NCBI RefSeq assembly: GCF_014905175.1
Contig: NC_057792.1
Span: 7,688,001 to 7,752,000 of the forward strand
Source: Aphidius gifuensis
Lineage: Eukaryota > Arthropoda > Insecta > Hymenoptera > Braconidae
DNA length: 64,000 nucleotides
Reading direction: 5' to 3'
Part shown: positions 1 to 13,050 of the stretch, one piece after another
Layout: every line of letters starts with the position of its first letter
Position numbering within the stretch: position 1 is the first letter of the stretch
The notes under the pieces: model-generated
Seen by the model: only the letters and a program-made list of their open reading frames with translations
The model's database searches: none
What the model was told of the DNA's origin: nothing
Program-made: the position numbers and the translations under genes

Positions 1-393
1 CCAGCGCAAAAACCGAATTCTGTATTTAGCGCAGTTAAGAAAATAAGAAGGGGTAACAAAAGAAAGTGGGAGATTACCAGAAATGTGAAATCGGCTGAAA
101 TTTCTGATGCAAGAACGTCCTCATTTTTATTTATTTTTTTTTCTTTCATGTAATTCTACCATTTTGATTGATTCCACCTCCATTTTGTCCATCTTTCGAC
201 CATTTTAAGTACTGTTAAAAATAAGTGGTGGGGGTAGCGTCAGGAACAAGGATCGGTTGTGTTTGCTAGGGTCGCTGAGAGACCAGTACAGAACTGAGAA
301 AAACTACGCGCCATATTGCTTGTGTATAGTTAGCAGCTAGTAGCGCGTGGTCGTGTATTTGTGAAAAAAATACTTGGAATAAAATAAATTAAT
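1..393 (+). promoter_or_regulatory. Upstream flank and probable 5' UTR of the SUMO gene
   Basis: No ORF of note. The stretch from about 225 to 360 is richer in G+C than its surroundings, as expected for a promoter and 5' UTR in an AT-rich insect genome. It runs directly into the SUMO start codon at 394. No TATA box at a convincing distance was seen. The transcription start cannot be fixed from sequence alone. Confidence 0.35.
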
Positions 394-1416
394 ATGTCGG
401 ATAACCAGGTAAATTTATTAAATTATTGTACAAAATTAATCATTAAATTATTACAATTAATTTGATATATAAATTATCAATAATATCATTAAATATTTCA
501 TGTTTAAACGTATACTAACATTTGCTTTTTTTCTTCTTTTTTTTTTTTTCTTTTTTTCAAGGAGCAAAAACCAGAAGCCGGTGGCCAAGATGCAAATTCT
601 GAATACATCAAGCTCAAAGTTGTGGGAAATGTAAGTATTTTTTTTTCATTTTAAAAATTCATTCACTGATGAGTCATAATTTTGGTTGAAATTTTGTTTT
701 TAATAATTAATCATTGTTTTTTTTATTCTTAATTACAGGACAGCAATGAAATTCATTTTAGGGTTAAGATGACGACTCAAATGGGCAAGCTCAAAAAATC
801 GTACAGCGACAGAGTGGTTAGTAAAATTTTAGCATCATAAAATCTATTAATAACCTCAAAAAAATATAAATTTTTAATTTCAATTGTTTTTTTTTCTTTG
901 TTCAGGGTGTACCTATGACATCACTCAGGTTCCTTTTTGATGGCAAACGGATCAATGATGATGAAACACCAAAGCAGGTAATTATTATCATTATTTCTTG
1001 TAAATAACAAAACACAATAGAATTATCAGTTTTTTCTTTGAAACGGTTTTTCTTTTTTTTTCGTTTTGTTGACACGTTGTAACTTGTTGAAACTTGCAAA
1101 CAAAGGCAAACTATTAAGTTATAAAAATTATCATTGTAAGCTTCTTCATTGAAACGTGATGAATATTTACTTTTATAACTTAACTTTTAAAAATATTGTT
1201 TGTTTTTATTTTATTTTATTTTCTTGAACAAATATTTAAATTCACATCAAAATGCCATTACTTTTTTCTCAAAGTAATTTATCATAACAACAATAAATTT
1301 ATTTAATTCTACAATAACACAAGATATTTATGTAAATTTTTTTACATTTATTTTAGCTCGAGATGGAAAATGATGATGTTATCGAAGTATACCAGGAGCA
1401 GACAGGAGGTTTTTAA
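394..1416 (+). CDS. smt3: SUMO (small ubiquitin-related modifier), five coding exons
   Basis: Coding exons 394-408, 562-630, 739-816, 906-977 and 1357-1416 all use GT-AG introns and join in phase 0 to give 97 aa. The product is a ubiquitin-fold modifier that is conjugated to lysines in target proteins through E1 (Aos1/Uba2), E2 (Ubc9) and E3 enzymes, mostly in the nucleus. Visible features are a short disordered N-terminus, the beta-grasp core with the segment SLRFLFDGKRI, the acidic stretch EMENDDVIEVYQEQ, and the di-glycine QTGG. Only one residue (Phe) follows GG, so the SUMO protease has a single residue to remove. Length and sequence agree with the insect Smt3/SUMO-2/3 type. No paralogue is seen in the window. 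Introns are short except the last (379 nt). Possible poly(A) signals AATAAA lie at 1551 and 1899. Confidence 0.97.
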
Positions 1417-3548
1417 CAAGTTCCAACTGCAAAAAAAAATCATCATCATTTGCGAACAAAATTAACAATCTACAGCCACAAATAATTTCAACATAAAAAA
1501 AAAAAAAAATTCAATTTAATTTTTGTTTTCAAAATATCTGTTTAATATAAAATAAATTGAATTAAAATAATGGGCTGGTGGACATTGACGACTATCGATT
1601 AAAAAAAAAAAAAAAACAAATTTAAAATTATCAACTTAAATCTCTGAAAAAAAAATCTTATAATTAAATCAACAATTACTTTTTATTATCCAACACAATT
1701 ATTTAGTTATTATATAAAAAAAAAAAAAAACATTTTTATGCTTAATGAAAATGTTTTCTCACATTCCTTTGTCAATTGTAATTTCCCAGTTTTTCGATAG
1801 TCAGTCCATTTTATATTATTAATATTATCATCATTATAATTACTTTGTAACTAGATACAGTTGTATCTTGATTAAGAAATGAAGCCCTTGTAGCGTTTAA
1901 TAAACTAATAATAACTAAAGGTTTTTTTTTTTTTTGTTTTCAACATGTGCTGAATTAAAGTTCCATTGAAATAAACATTAAAACTAAAAAAAAAAAAAAA
2001 AACAAATATATATTAAAAAATAAAAACAAAAAACCAAACAAAATTTTTATTAATTTAATTCATGAAAACACAAACGCACCATTTATAATTAATATAAGAC
2101 ATTGAGAATATTTTTATTTTCTAATAAACTATCATAATTAATTGTTGTTTGAATTAAATTTGCAGCTTGTTTTATCATTATCACAATTAGTTTTTCCTTA
2201 ATTGATACTCATTCCATAAAAAGTGTGATGAATCTTTTTTTTGTCTTACAAAATATTATTAATAATCAATGCTTCAAAATAAATTTCAATAACATCAAAT
2301 AATTTATTTCTATTTTGTATTCAATGATAATAAAAAAAAAATCATCAACATTATTTATATACCAGTCTTCAATAGTAACAAAAACATTAAACTAAAATTA
2401 GTAAATTACTGGGATAGAAAAAAACAAAAAAAAAAAAGAAACACATTATTATTAATTAATTTTTTCTTGTTTTAAACTTGCATTTTTTTTATTAATATTA
2501 ATGAATCCCCCGTGTCAAGCAAAAAACGAGAAACAAAAAAAAAAAAAAAAAAAAAAAAATAAAAATATTATTAGCTTATCTATCTATATACAATTCGTTT
2601 ACAGATCAATTAAATTTTCATTTGTCATACTTGATTATTTTAGTTTAATCACAATTAGAAAAAAAAAAAAATTTATTTCATTTTTTTTTTTTTTTTTTTT
2701 TTATAAGACTTGAATTATTTCATATATGTTTACAGAGACTCTATATAAATTATAGAAAAATTAGATAAACACAAGAAAAAAAAAATAGTTTAAAAAAAAA
2801 AAAAAAAATATCGTTAACAACAATAACATGTATATAAGTTAAAAAGTTCAATAAAAAAAAAAAATTTCCAACAATGATTAACAGATTATTGCCATGTGTA
2901 AAATTCTACTTTTTTTTTTTTTCTTTATCTATTTGAATTCTTTCAAAATTAATTTCGTCATTTAATATTTAATGTTTACATGATTTTCTTTTTCTTTAAA
3001 AATAATTAGTCACTGGGAAAAAATGACAACATAGCTACAAATATATGTTATTAAAAAAAAAAAGTTGCTTAATCTCTAAGAATACATGATTTAATCCATC
3101 GCCCTTTTAATATCACGGCCAGTCGTTACAAATTAGTTTCAACTGGAGAAATTTAAGTAATATTTTTAATTGATTTTTTATTTTTTTATTTTTTAACATT
3201 TTTTTCTTTCTTCCTGTATTAATATTTTATTCCAGTTTATTTTTTTTTTCTTTGTTTTTAAATGTTGTGGTAAATATTTGTAGTGTATAATAGCTGATTT
3301 GTTTTTTTTTTTTTTATCTCAATTCTAGAAATAAATCAAGTTTATTATTGATAACAATAATTAAAGAGGATGAAGGAGTGCAAAACGTTGTGTAAAAAAT
3401 GGCTTTTTTTTTTTTTTTTGGACAAAGAGAAATAATAAAAAAAAATTGGATAAATAGAGGACAAAAAAAAAAAATAAAACAATTATTAATCAAGAAAATT
3501 GAGATCAAAAGATGCTGCATCGGCAAATGAGACTGTCGATATCAAGCG
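1417..3548. other. AT-rich convergent 3' flank between SUMO and UBR3
   Basis: Very AT-rich, with many A or T homopolymers of 10-20 nt (for example 1500, 1601, 1986, 2536, 2683, 2791). It should contain the SUMO 3' UTR (AATAAA at 1551-1556 and 1899-1904) and, on the other strand, the UBR3 3' UTR (TTTATT at 3341-3346, about 200 nt beyond the UBR3 stop). Short ORFs here are lysine or phenylalanine runs coming from the homopolymers. No gene is seen. Confidence 0.5.
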
Positions 3549-4478
3549 TCACAGCGCATCACGATGCCATACCCAGGTTTTTTTTGTATGATCAAAACGA
3601 TGAGCTAGCCATTGTTGTTCAAGCAGTTGATATCTCTCTTTGCTCAGATACAATGGTTTACCACGTCTGAAAATTAAAAATACAAAAATTTTATTTAAGT
3701 AAAAATACAAATATTTATAATTATTTAACCACATAATTTTATATTACTTAAGATCTTTGTCCTCTTCTTCAAAATCATCGAGATATAAAGAGCCCCATAA
3801 ACAAGCTCGTCGACCTCGTATCACAATGATATAAGTGCTTGTAACAACAAGATAAATACCAGTACCACCACCACAATCAATTGAATGTTGTACAGCTTCA
3901 CCAACATTTGCTTGTTTACAACAATTTTGTTTAAGACAAACAATTGTACCACATAATAAACAAATACTTATTTCAGGTGGCACTGAATGACATTTACAAC
4001 ATTGTTTTTCATGATAGTAAGTAAATAATTTTTCATATTCTCTTGGCAAATTTAATAATTTTGGTGCTTGCCAAGATATATGTTGATCAATAACTAAACG
4101 TTTACCAGCAATTTGACTACGTTTATAAAATGCTAAATATTGATCACACCATAATTTTGGTACATTTATTGATGTATCATTATCTTGCCAATTTAATGCA
4201 ACAGCAGCATTAAAACAATCCCAATCCATACCTTCAGTAATAAGTTCTAAATAATAAACTAAACGTACAAATTCAGTTTGTTTTGTACGTATTTCTGGTA
4301 ATGGTTGTGAATAAAGATGATGACGTAATAATGCAGCAACACGTAAAAATGGAAGACAAAGTAATTGTATTTGTTGTTCAATCGATTTATTATTACGATT
4401 TGTCACTTCATCATTATAAAATTCATTCATATTAAAATGATCAATTATATTTTTCATTATTAATTCAGAAGTTTTACG

Positions 4479-4525
<47 letters not shown>

Positions 4526-5732
4526 CATTATTTTTTGAATATTGTGAATAATAATTATTATCATTACCAAGTGTATCTCTTTCAGATTTTGTTAAACTAC
4601 ATGATACTTGTAAAAGTATTTGATAATATAATAAGTTATAAATAACTTTAACAACTGTTGAAAAATATGTTTGATCAATATGCAATGGTAATAATAAACA
4701 AAATTGTATTAATAATGATGTTGGATCACGTAATAATAATGGTACTTCACGTTCATGTGGTGTTAATGCTAAAAATGTTGCTGGATGATCATCAGGTGGT
4801 GTACCACATAATTGTTGCCATGTTATATGTATAGGCCAATTTGTTAATACTCTTGCATGCATTGCTAATACATGTAATAATGCAACAATACAATCACGTT
4901 TTGGTGTTAATGATACATTATTTATTGTTGATGATGTTGAAGTTGATGTTGATGGTGATGTTGTCAATGGAATTGATGATAATGTACCACCACGTTGTAC
5001 AATTTCCACTTCAAAATTTGTTCTTGCAACAGATGTTACAAATAAAAATAAACTTTGATGACTAGGCTGACAATTTTTTTGTTTATATTTAAGATATGTT
5101 GATGCTGTCATTTCTTCCATTGCTTTACCCATTGCTAAAGAAAGATTTGTTGTATTTGGATTTTGTTGAATATCTTTTAAAAAATTATTTAATTCACTGA
5201 GTATTGTTGCTGATGATGCATGACGTGATCTAACAATTGATGAACATTCACCAAGTTGTGGTGACATTGGTAATACTGAATTTGCAAGCTGTCTACATAA
5301 TGGACATAAATATTCACCACGATCAACAGCAAGACTTGGTAGACGTTGTTGACTACGTAATGAATTTCTATATGCTTTTAAACAATCAAGATGTATATGA
5401 TGTCCACATGTTTGTACATGTACACCACCTTCCCAACCAATATTAAGTGCTAATAACCATGATGATGTATCAAAATGACGATTCATTTCATCCATTCGAT
5501 AATCACAATGTGCACCACGTGTATCAGAACGTGAAATTTTTGGCTCATCATCAGATGTTGGTAAATTAAGACGTTCAGTATATTGTCTTTCATGACCAAC
5601 AACACTTGTTGATTGTACCAATACAACAAGACCCATTGGTTTATCTTCGGTACTTGGTGTTGTTTGATTACATATAACACAATCATATTTTTTTTTATTA
5701 GTTAATTGTGTTGTTGTTGTAGTTGTTGTTGT

Positions 5733-5766
<34 letters not shown>

Positions 5767-8700
5767 AATGATGATGTTGTATTTTGGGTTGTTGTATCAC
5801 TTTGATCCCAATCCATACCAGAACCACCAGCTTCTTCTGTTTCCATATTTTTTTCTCTAAATTTTTTTTGTCTATTTGCAAACTCAGCTATTAATTTTTG
5901 TTGTCTTTCTTTAGCACGTTTTCTACGCTCTTCACGTTCTTGATTATCACGTTCTCTTTGTTCAACTTCACATTCTTTTGTTTTTGGCCATAAACGATTT
6001 TTTGTATCAATTATATTTTGTTTTAAACTTGGATCTAAATTACTTATTTTACGTAATAATTTACTTATGAAAAATGGACCATCACCAATTCTTGATTCTT
6101 CAAGTTTATCTGATAATTCAGAATTATTAATATTACGTGTTGAATTTTCTGATGTACTAATATTTGTATTATTACAAATTTCATCAATATTAAAACTATC
6201 TGGTGTTTCTGATAATTGTGAATGAAGTTTAAGAAGTAGTGATATAATACTTTCACCAGTTTTTTGTTTATTTTCACATGAAAATTTTTGTGAATTATGA
6301 TGATGAGATGATATTGATGCTACAATATCACGTGAATTTGTACTTGCACCAGGTGCTTGTGATGATGTTGATGGTGGATGATTTTGTGATACATTGGTTT
6401 GATTTGTATTTGCAACAAGACGTGGAAATATAACTTGTAAAAAATCAACTTCATTATTTGATGAATTTCTAAGCGAATGTTGCTGTTGCTGTTGCTGTTG
6501 TTGTTGTTGTTCACCTTCTAATCCTTGTTGCTGTTGTTGTTGTTGTTGTTGCTGTTGCTGATCAATTAGTGCAACTATTGTACCTTCATTTGTCAATAAA
6601 TATGTATCAACTGGTGGTGGTAATGCACGTTGTTGACGTGATTGCATTGGTGCATCATTATCATCATCGTCATTACCATTATTGTCATCGTCATCATTAT
6701 TATCGTCACGAGAATTTCTAACTGTCAAACCCCATTCATTTGTTAAATCATTTGATGGTAATAATGCTGGTAATGGTGTTGTTTCCATAGGTGCAGTACG
6801 ATTTATATCATCATTATTATTATTTATACGTTCTTCCTGTAATTCTAAATCCCAAACACCTTCTTGTTCACCAATTTCCACATCAAATTCGTCATTTAGC
6901 ATTAATGAATTTTCTGTCATATCACTTTCAATTTCCCAATCTGCAGCAACTATACAAATAAAATAAAGAAAAATAATTTTAAATAATTATATAATAATAG
7001 TTAAAATATATAAATTATTGTTTTAGATATTTACCTTCTGGACTGAGATCTGATCGATTTTTTGGTATTATTGCTTTAAGATTTTCAATAATTCGATCAT
7101 CTTGATACCATCTTGTAAAATCTGAATCTTTTAAACCACAAGCAATATCATCACTACTATTACCAGATCCTGTATAAGGACACAATGGATTATTCATTTT
7201 ATCATCAGCATTAATTTTATCATCATCAGCAGTAACAACAGCCATTTCCATTAAATAAATTGCTAATGCCACAATATTTTCAGGTATATTATCATTAACT
7301 GCATTATACAATACAGAAAAAATCATTGAATGAAAAACTTTTGTTCTCAATACAATTCTTGGATCATCATAATCAGATGATACTGGTGATGGATAACGAA
7401 ATGGTGGCCATAATGTTTTAAGTTTAGATGATTGTTTAGCATATTCAGTAAAACGATCCATTGATATTTGATAATCTTTACGATGTACTGCTCTTAATAA
7501 TACATGTAGAGGATCATAAAGTTCTTCCCATACTTTTGGTTTTGGTCCATACATACCTTGTTGCATTGTACCACTTGCTTCTAAATTTGGCGTACGAAAT
7601 TGTGCAACTTCCGATAATACATTTTCAAAATCACGATTTGGTGTTGTACCACATCTTTCTGGCATTAATTCCATTAATTGTGAATGTGTTTTATCACCCA
7701 TACATAATAATGTAACCATTTCTAAATGACTTATTTCAGTATCAGTTAATCCAAGATTTGTTCTAACATTAATTAATGTTGCCAAAAAAGTTAAACAACT
7801 TTCCATCATTGCTACATCATGTTCACCAGTTAATAAATTTCTATTTGAACGTGTAGTTCTTAAACTAAGCCATTCTTTAACATGAAATTTATCAATAATT
7901 GTATTTATAAATATATCTGGTTGTAATTTAGTTGCACATATTTGTAATAAATAAATATCAGCATCAACCATTGAATTACAAAAATTACATTGTATATATG
8001 TCATTGCTTGTCCTTTTATTTGTACACCATTTCTAACCCAAAGACCATTTAATATTTCATGAAGTGCAACTTGTACTCTTAATGGATGCATCATTAATAA
8101 ATGTAACATATCATTTGATGGTAATAATTGTTGTAATGTTGTACCTTGTTGTTTAACAGCTTGACACATAAATACTGAAAAATAACGATGTAATGGTATA
8201 TGAAATGATACATGATCAATATCACAAATATCAGGTGATGTAAAACCAATAGCATCAAGCCAATCTTGTAATGCTGTTAAACAAAATGTTAATGCTTTTT
8301 TACTAACATCTGATAATTCTGGACCACGTAAATGTGATACAAGTGCCCACATTGGATATGCACTTGCTTCAAGTTCAGCACTAAATGCAGCATAATATGT
8401 TGTTGGTTCAAATTCAACATGTGCACCCATTTCACGTTGATTAACATTCATACCTTGAAACATTGATAAAAAATCAAACCACATTTCTAATAATGTATCA
8501 TCAGATAAAAATTTTAATGCAACTGGTTTATGACTTAATACATTATTTAAATCAGATACAAGTGGCCAATAACAATGTTCTTTCATAACTTGTCGTGCAC
8601 AATCAACAACACAATGAAAATTTTTATTAGCAGTATGTAATGTATTTTCAATTAATATTTTACTCATCATATATTTTAAACTAATAACCATAACATGTAA

Positions 8701-9951
8701 TAATTTAAGTTCATCAACCATTCTCAATGCAAGTGCTTCATTTGAAAATAATTGTACAGATACATGTACAACACGATTACTCAATGTATCTGGATCATTT
8801 GATTTTTCAAGCATCATTGCAATTCTACTATAATGCAATACAAATGCACGTGTTAATGATTCTTTATAATCTGGATCTGGTAACATATTTAATAACAAAC
8901 ATACAAGTTTTTGAGGAAATTCATAAGCAACTGTCCAAAACATAAGTTCTTCTAAGAAAGTTGAATGTATTAAATCTTCTTGTAATGATGGACAATCTTT
9001 ATATTCATCTGGTGGTTCTGGATTTGGTAATGATTTTATAGCATCTCGATAAGTAACATGACTTGTATGACAATAATTATCATATTCGTTATTTATTATT
9101 GGTGGTGTTGATACCGATGATGATGATGATGATGATGATGACGATGATGGTGATGATGTAGTTGCTGTTATTATTGTTTTATCTGGATTCATTAAACCTT
9201 TATATTTTTGTGGATTTGTTAATGCTGATGTCATAACATGTCTCATTAATGCACCCATATGATTTAAATCAAGTAACATTGTTAAATATGGATCAGCATC
9301 TTGTATTGCTAATTTATAATCATTAATACTTTTCATTTTACAACTTTCACGTAAATGTTGTATTAAACGTAGTATCATTCTTGGCATCATTGCTTCAGCA
9401 ACACACATTAAATCAGATGGTGCTGGTGATGTATCACATGCTGAGGTTGGTCCATGACGATCACAAAAACCACTTTCTTGCATAACTGATGTATCACCAC
9501 AATCACATGCACCACCAGCTTGACTTAAAAACATATTAAAATCATGACGATAATGATTACCACGCTTAAAACAATCAGTGCATAATGCCATACATGGTGA
9601 TATACCACATGTACGACAACGATAAGCAACAAAGTTTGGTGTCCATACTAAACCACATGTTGTTGCGTTGTCATATAATCTAACTGTATTTGAAAATTCA
9701 TCTGGTGTATGACCACCAGCCATAAGCCATTTACACCAATCAATAGTTTCCCAATTATCAATTGGTTTTGATGGATTCAATAATATATCAAGTAATTCAT
9801 TTAAATGTTGTTGATTTGCTGTACCATCAAGTCTTGATGCTTTATTACTACATTCAGCAAGTATATAAGCTGCTGCACCACGTTTACCCTTGTTCATTAG
9901 AACTTGGGCTGATGTTATGGGTGATGTTGATGGACCAAATGTCGAAGCCAT
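3549..9951 (-). CDS. Ubr3: UBR3-type E3 ubiquitin ligase (UBR box + RING), three coding exons
   Basis: Minus-strand coding exons 9951-7035, 6949-3748 and 3666-3549 join in phase (introns 6950-7034 and 3667-3747, both GT-AG) into 2078 aa. The UBR-box zinc finger lies at about residues 99-168 (CGLVWTPNFVAYRCRTCG ... GGACDCGD ... SGFCDRHG). This is the UBR3 form, not UBR1/2. The RING-H2 lies at about 1394-1525 (YDCVIC ... CGHHIHLDC ... CPLCRQLANSVLP). The conserved C-terminal domain has GGGTGIYL and IRGRRACLWGS, and its last exon gives RGKPLYLSKERYQLLEQQW. Length is between human UBR3 (about 1.9k) and fly Ubr3 (about 2.2k). UBR3 is a cytoplasmic E3; known roles include Drosophila Hedgehog signalling and apoptosis control. 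Unusual are low-complexity inserts in exon 2: Gln tracts near residues 1104-1130 and 1783-1797, Ser/Thr runs near 1369, and Asp/Asn near 1055. The start (MASTFGP) is the first Met, and stops lie upstream of it. Confidence 0.96.
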
Positions 9952-10805
9952 TATTAATTATAATAATTCAAAGTAATAAGAAAGTAATAAAGTTATTATT
10001 ATTGGCTAAATTTATTTATTTATTTATTTTTTTTTCTTGTAGGGTCTGTATTTTTGTATTGTGGAGACAATAACGACTTTGCTTGTAATTATCCACATTG
10101 CTATTCTATCTTAATCTTCTAGATATACGCTTCATAATCCTGATGTAGTATAATATTTCCACGTGAATCCTGCAAATCCTGACAAGTCACTCACTCACTC
10201 ACTTACTCACTCCTTTATTTATACCTATTTTTTTAATTATACTTTGCTGATTAAATTTTTTTTTTTTTTTTTTGCTCAAATATTTTTACAATACTTTTAG
10301 ATATTTTGGAGAAAAAAAAATTAGAGAAGAGTGAATCAGCAAATTTAGCAGTACAAATTTATTAGCAAAAGATATTATTGTACGGATTTTTCTAAAGATT
10401 TAAAACCAACCTTAAAATGATTAGAAAAAAAAAAATAGATTCATCAGCTAGAATCTAAAAGAATTCCCAAGAATTGCTAACCAATTGGATTCTTCTGAAT
10501 CTTATGCAGGTTTTTTTTTTTTTCTCTCTCTTTCTCTCTCTCCCCCTCTTTTTTTCCCCTCTATTTCTTTCTATTCACCTGGCAAGAATTCTCTAAAATG
10601 ATTATAATGATGTATATTCATGGAGGTGTATTAAACTCCATGTGTATATTTAATAGAACACCTCTCGGTTCTCTGTAGCTTGATCTTTTCCTCAGAAATT
10701 GTTGTGCCTTCTCCTTTTTTTCGTTTGGTTTTCTCAATTGCTATCTCTATTGCTCTTTACCCCCCGCCAATGCATCGACATGTCAAACATGTTTTTTTAG
10801 CGACA
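9952..10805. promoter_or_regulatory. UBR3 upstream region with pyrimidine tract
   Basis: This is the region 5' of UBR3 (which reads leftwards). It holds a short TCAC microsatellite at about 10185-10212, a T run at 10258, and a long pyrimidine tract (T, then CT repeats, then C runs) at about 10508-10572. No coding region was found. The promoter and 5' UTR of UBR3 should lie here, but no specific element can be named. Confidence 0.35.
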
Positions 10806-11328
10806 AGGTTATTCGGTCAACTGAGCTGAACTGAGCATTTAGAAAATTTAGGGATATTTGGCAGCGTAAGATTCCGATATCCGAGACAGGGCGTTTTTTT
10901 GTTGATTTCTTATAAAAAATTTTCTCACGATTACTGGAAAAATACGGAAAAATTTTTTACGAATGCGCAAAGTAGTTAAAAATGGAGTTGAAATATGGAG
11001 AAAATGGCTATTTATCAGTTATATGTATATCGTATATTTATTAATATGACGATTAATTCTCAAAATTAATAATGGCAATCAATAAAGCTCGTCAAGGAGA
11101 AAAAAAAAGTTCTAACACAAGTTTCGATATCTCAAATATTTTTCGAGTTATAATAATTTTTAAAACTTCGGTATATCGATTTTTTTTTCTTAATTTAATA
11201 ATGGCAATCGATAAAACTCGCCAAGTAAAAAAAAAAGTCCAAATAAAATTTTTTGATAGCTCAAATATTTTTCGAGTTATCGATATTTTTCTATATGAGA
11301 ATATAATCACATACATATAGGTATAAAA

Positions 11329-11412
11329 TCTAGCGGCTAAGTAAAAAACCTATCGGCTAGGTAAAAAATCTAGTGGCTCAGTAAAAAATCTAGCGGCTAA
11401 GTAAAAAATTTG
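11329..11412. repeat. 20-bp tandem repeat, four copies
   Basis: Four consecutive variants of CTAGCGGCTAAGTAAAAAAT, period 20-21 bp, lie near the centre of the foldback element at 10919-12815. No coding potential is seen. Confidence 0.75.
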
Positions 11413-11776
11413 GCTAACAATACATGACAAACAAGAATTTGTAATTTTTTTTTTTTTTTTCAATAAAAATTTGGACTTTTTTTTCGAAAAAAAAAAAATC
11501 ATATACAAGTTCATAAAAATATCGATAACTTGAAAACTATTCAAGATATCGAAATTTTTGTGAGGAATTTTTTTTTCTCCTTGACGAGTTTTATCGAATG
11601 CCGTTATCAAAATTGAAAAAAAAAAAAAAAAGATATCGAAATTTATAAATTATCGCATCTCGAAAACTATTCGAGATATTGAAATTTTCATTTTGACTTT
11701 TTTTTAAACTCGACGAATTTTATCAAATGTTATTATTAGATTTTAGAAATAATCGTTATTACAGTAAGTATATATA

Positions 11777-12716
11777 CCGGGTGTCCCATTTTAATTTATC
11801 AATGCATTTTTCTCGAAAAATAAAGCTTAAATTGTAAAATGTTTCAAGTAAAAGTTGTAGGGTTGGGAGGGGGACGAAGAAAGAAAAAAAAAAAAAATTC
11901 GAAAAATCCAAAATGGCGGAGTTTCCGGTATAAACATAGTTTTTTTAAATGGATACTGCATTTTTTTTTTGCACCAAAACGTTTTCTACATCAAAACTAA
12001 CACTTTTTATTTAAAAAATTTTTCGATAAAATCACTTTTTTTTCGGGCCGATTTTATCTGTTTATGGATTTTCCTGAAAAAATATGGCTTTAATTAAAAA
12101 ATGATATTTAGAAAAGTTGTAGCGCCCAGAAAGACGAAAACGAAAAAAAAAAAAACTTCCGAAAAAAAATCAAAATGGCGGAGTTAGAAGCATAAACAAA
12201 GTTTTGAAAAAAAAATCGATTTTTCCGGAAAATTTTATTTAGAAAAAGTGTTAGCCTTGATGTGAACAATTTTTTAATAAAAAAAAATTATACCTAACCT
12301 CGAAAAAAAAATGTTCATACCGGAAACTCTGCCATTTTTGAATTAAAATTTTTTTTTGTTTTTTTGAGCGCTCCAACTTTTCTAAATAACATTTTTTAAT
12401 TAAAACCATATTTTTTCGGGAAAATCCATAAACAGAGAAAATCAAGCCGAAAAAAAAGTGATTTTATCGAAAAATTTTTCAAATAAAAAGTGTTAGTTTT
12501 GATGTAGAAAACGTTTTGGTGCAAAAAAAAAATGCAGTATCCATCTAAAAAAACTATATTTATACCGGAAACTCCGCCATTTTGGATTTTTCGAATTTTT
12601 TTTTTTTTTTTTTCTTCGTCCCCCTCCAAACCCTACAACTTTTACTTGAAACATTTTACAATTTAAGCTTTATTTTTCGAAAAAAATTCATTGATAAATT
12701 AAAATGGGACACTCGG
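11777..12716. mobile_element. Foldback element with long inverted arms, TATA flanks
   Basis: The two halves are near-complete inverted copies. The left terminus reads CCGGGTGTCCCATTTTAATT and the right terminus is its reverse complement with one or two changes (centre near 12245). Both ends are flanked by TATA, which could be a 4-bp target duplication or TA plus matching ends. No transposase ORF is present. It is inserted in the outer foldback element. Confidence 0.75.
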
Positions 12717-12885
12717 TATACATAATCGATAAATAGCCATATTTTCTGTATTTCAACTCCATGTTGTTTAACTACTTTGCGCAATCATAGGAATTTTTTC
12801 CGTATTTTTCCCGCACCCGTATTCAGAGGATGTTCTCATTAGAGCGTTTTTTTTCCGATGGTGGCGTTTGTGGAGCTTTTCTATT

Positions 12886-13025
12886 AGAGTGGGTATAAGC
12901 AGAGTGGTGCCAAAGGCGAAAAGCTGCCCTGAAGTGACGTCACTCTGCTATACCAACTACATACAAAAAGCAGGATATGGCGGACCTGAACCCGCTATTG
13001 GCACCACTCTGATTATACCCACTCT
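12886..13025. mobile_element. 140-bp MITE with ATT flanks
   Basis: The terminal inverted repeats are AGAGTGGGTATAA and AGAGTGGTGCCAA on the left, and TTGGCACCACTCT and TATACCCACTCT on the right. The element is flanked on both sides by ATT (12883-12885 and 13026-13028). It is non-coding and sits inside a decayed copy of the CACCCGTATTCA element (about 12819-13050). Confidence 0.75.
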
Positions 13026-13050
13026 ATTTTCTATGTGAAATCTAATATCG

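Larger units (their letters stand above)
10919..12815. repeat. Outer foldback element with inverted ends
   Basis: The two ends are inverted copies. The left end (about 10935-11030) has ATACGGAAAAA, GCGCAAAGTAGTTAAA, ATGGAGTTGAAATA and GGCTATTTATC. The right end (about 12720-12815) has the same words reversed in the same order. The left half also contains a twice-repeated block (from 11067 and from 11198, with AATAATGGCAATCRATAAA and ATTTTTCGAGTTAT) that recurs inverted at about 11515-11740. The exact ends and duplication were not resolved. It is interrupted by the element at 11777-12716. Confidence 0.6.

Noticed and set aside
2501..2713. 70-aa lysine/phenylalanine-rich ORF downstream of SUMO
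   Set aside because: Generated by A and T homopolymers in the 3' flank; no conserved sequence.
11072..11610. Small ORFs with repeated ARQGEKK / TRQVKKK phrases
   Set aside because: They fall on the internal repeats of the foldback element; the similarity between them is DNA-level duplication.
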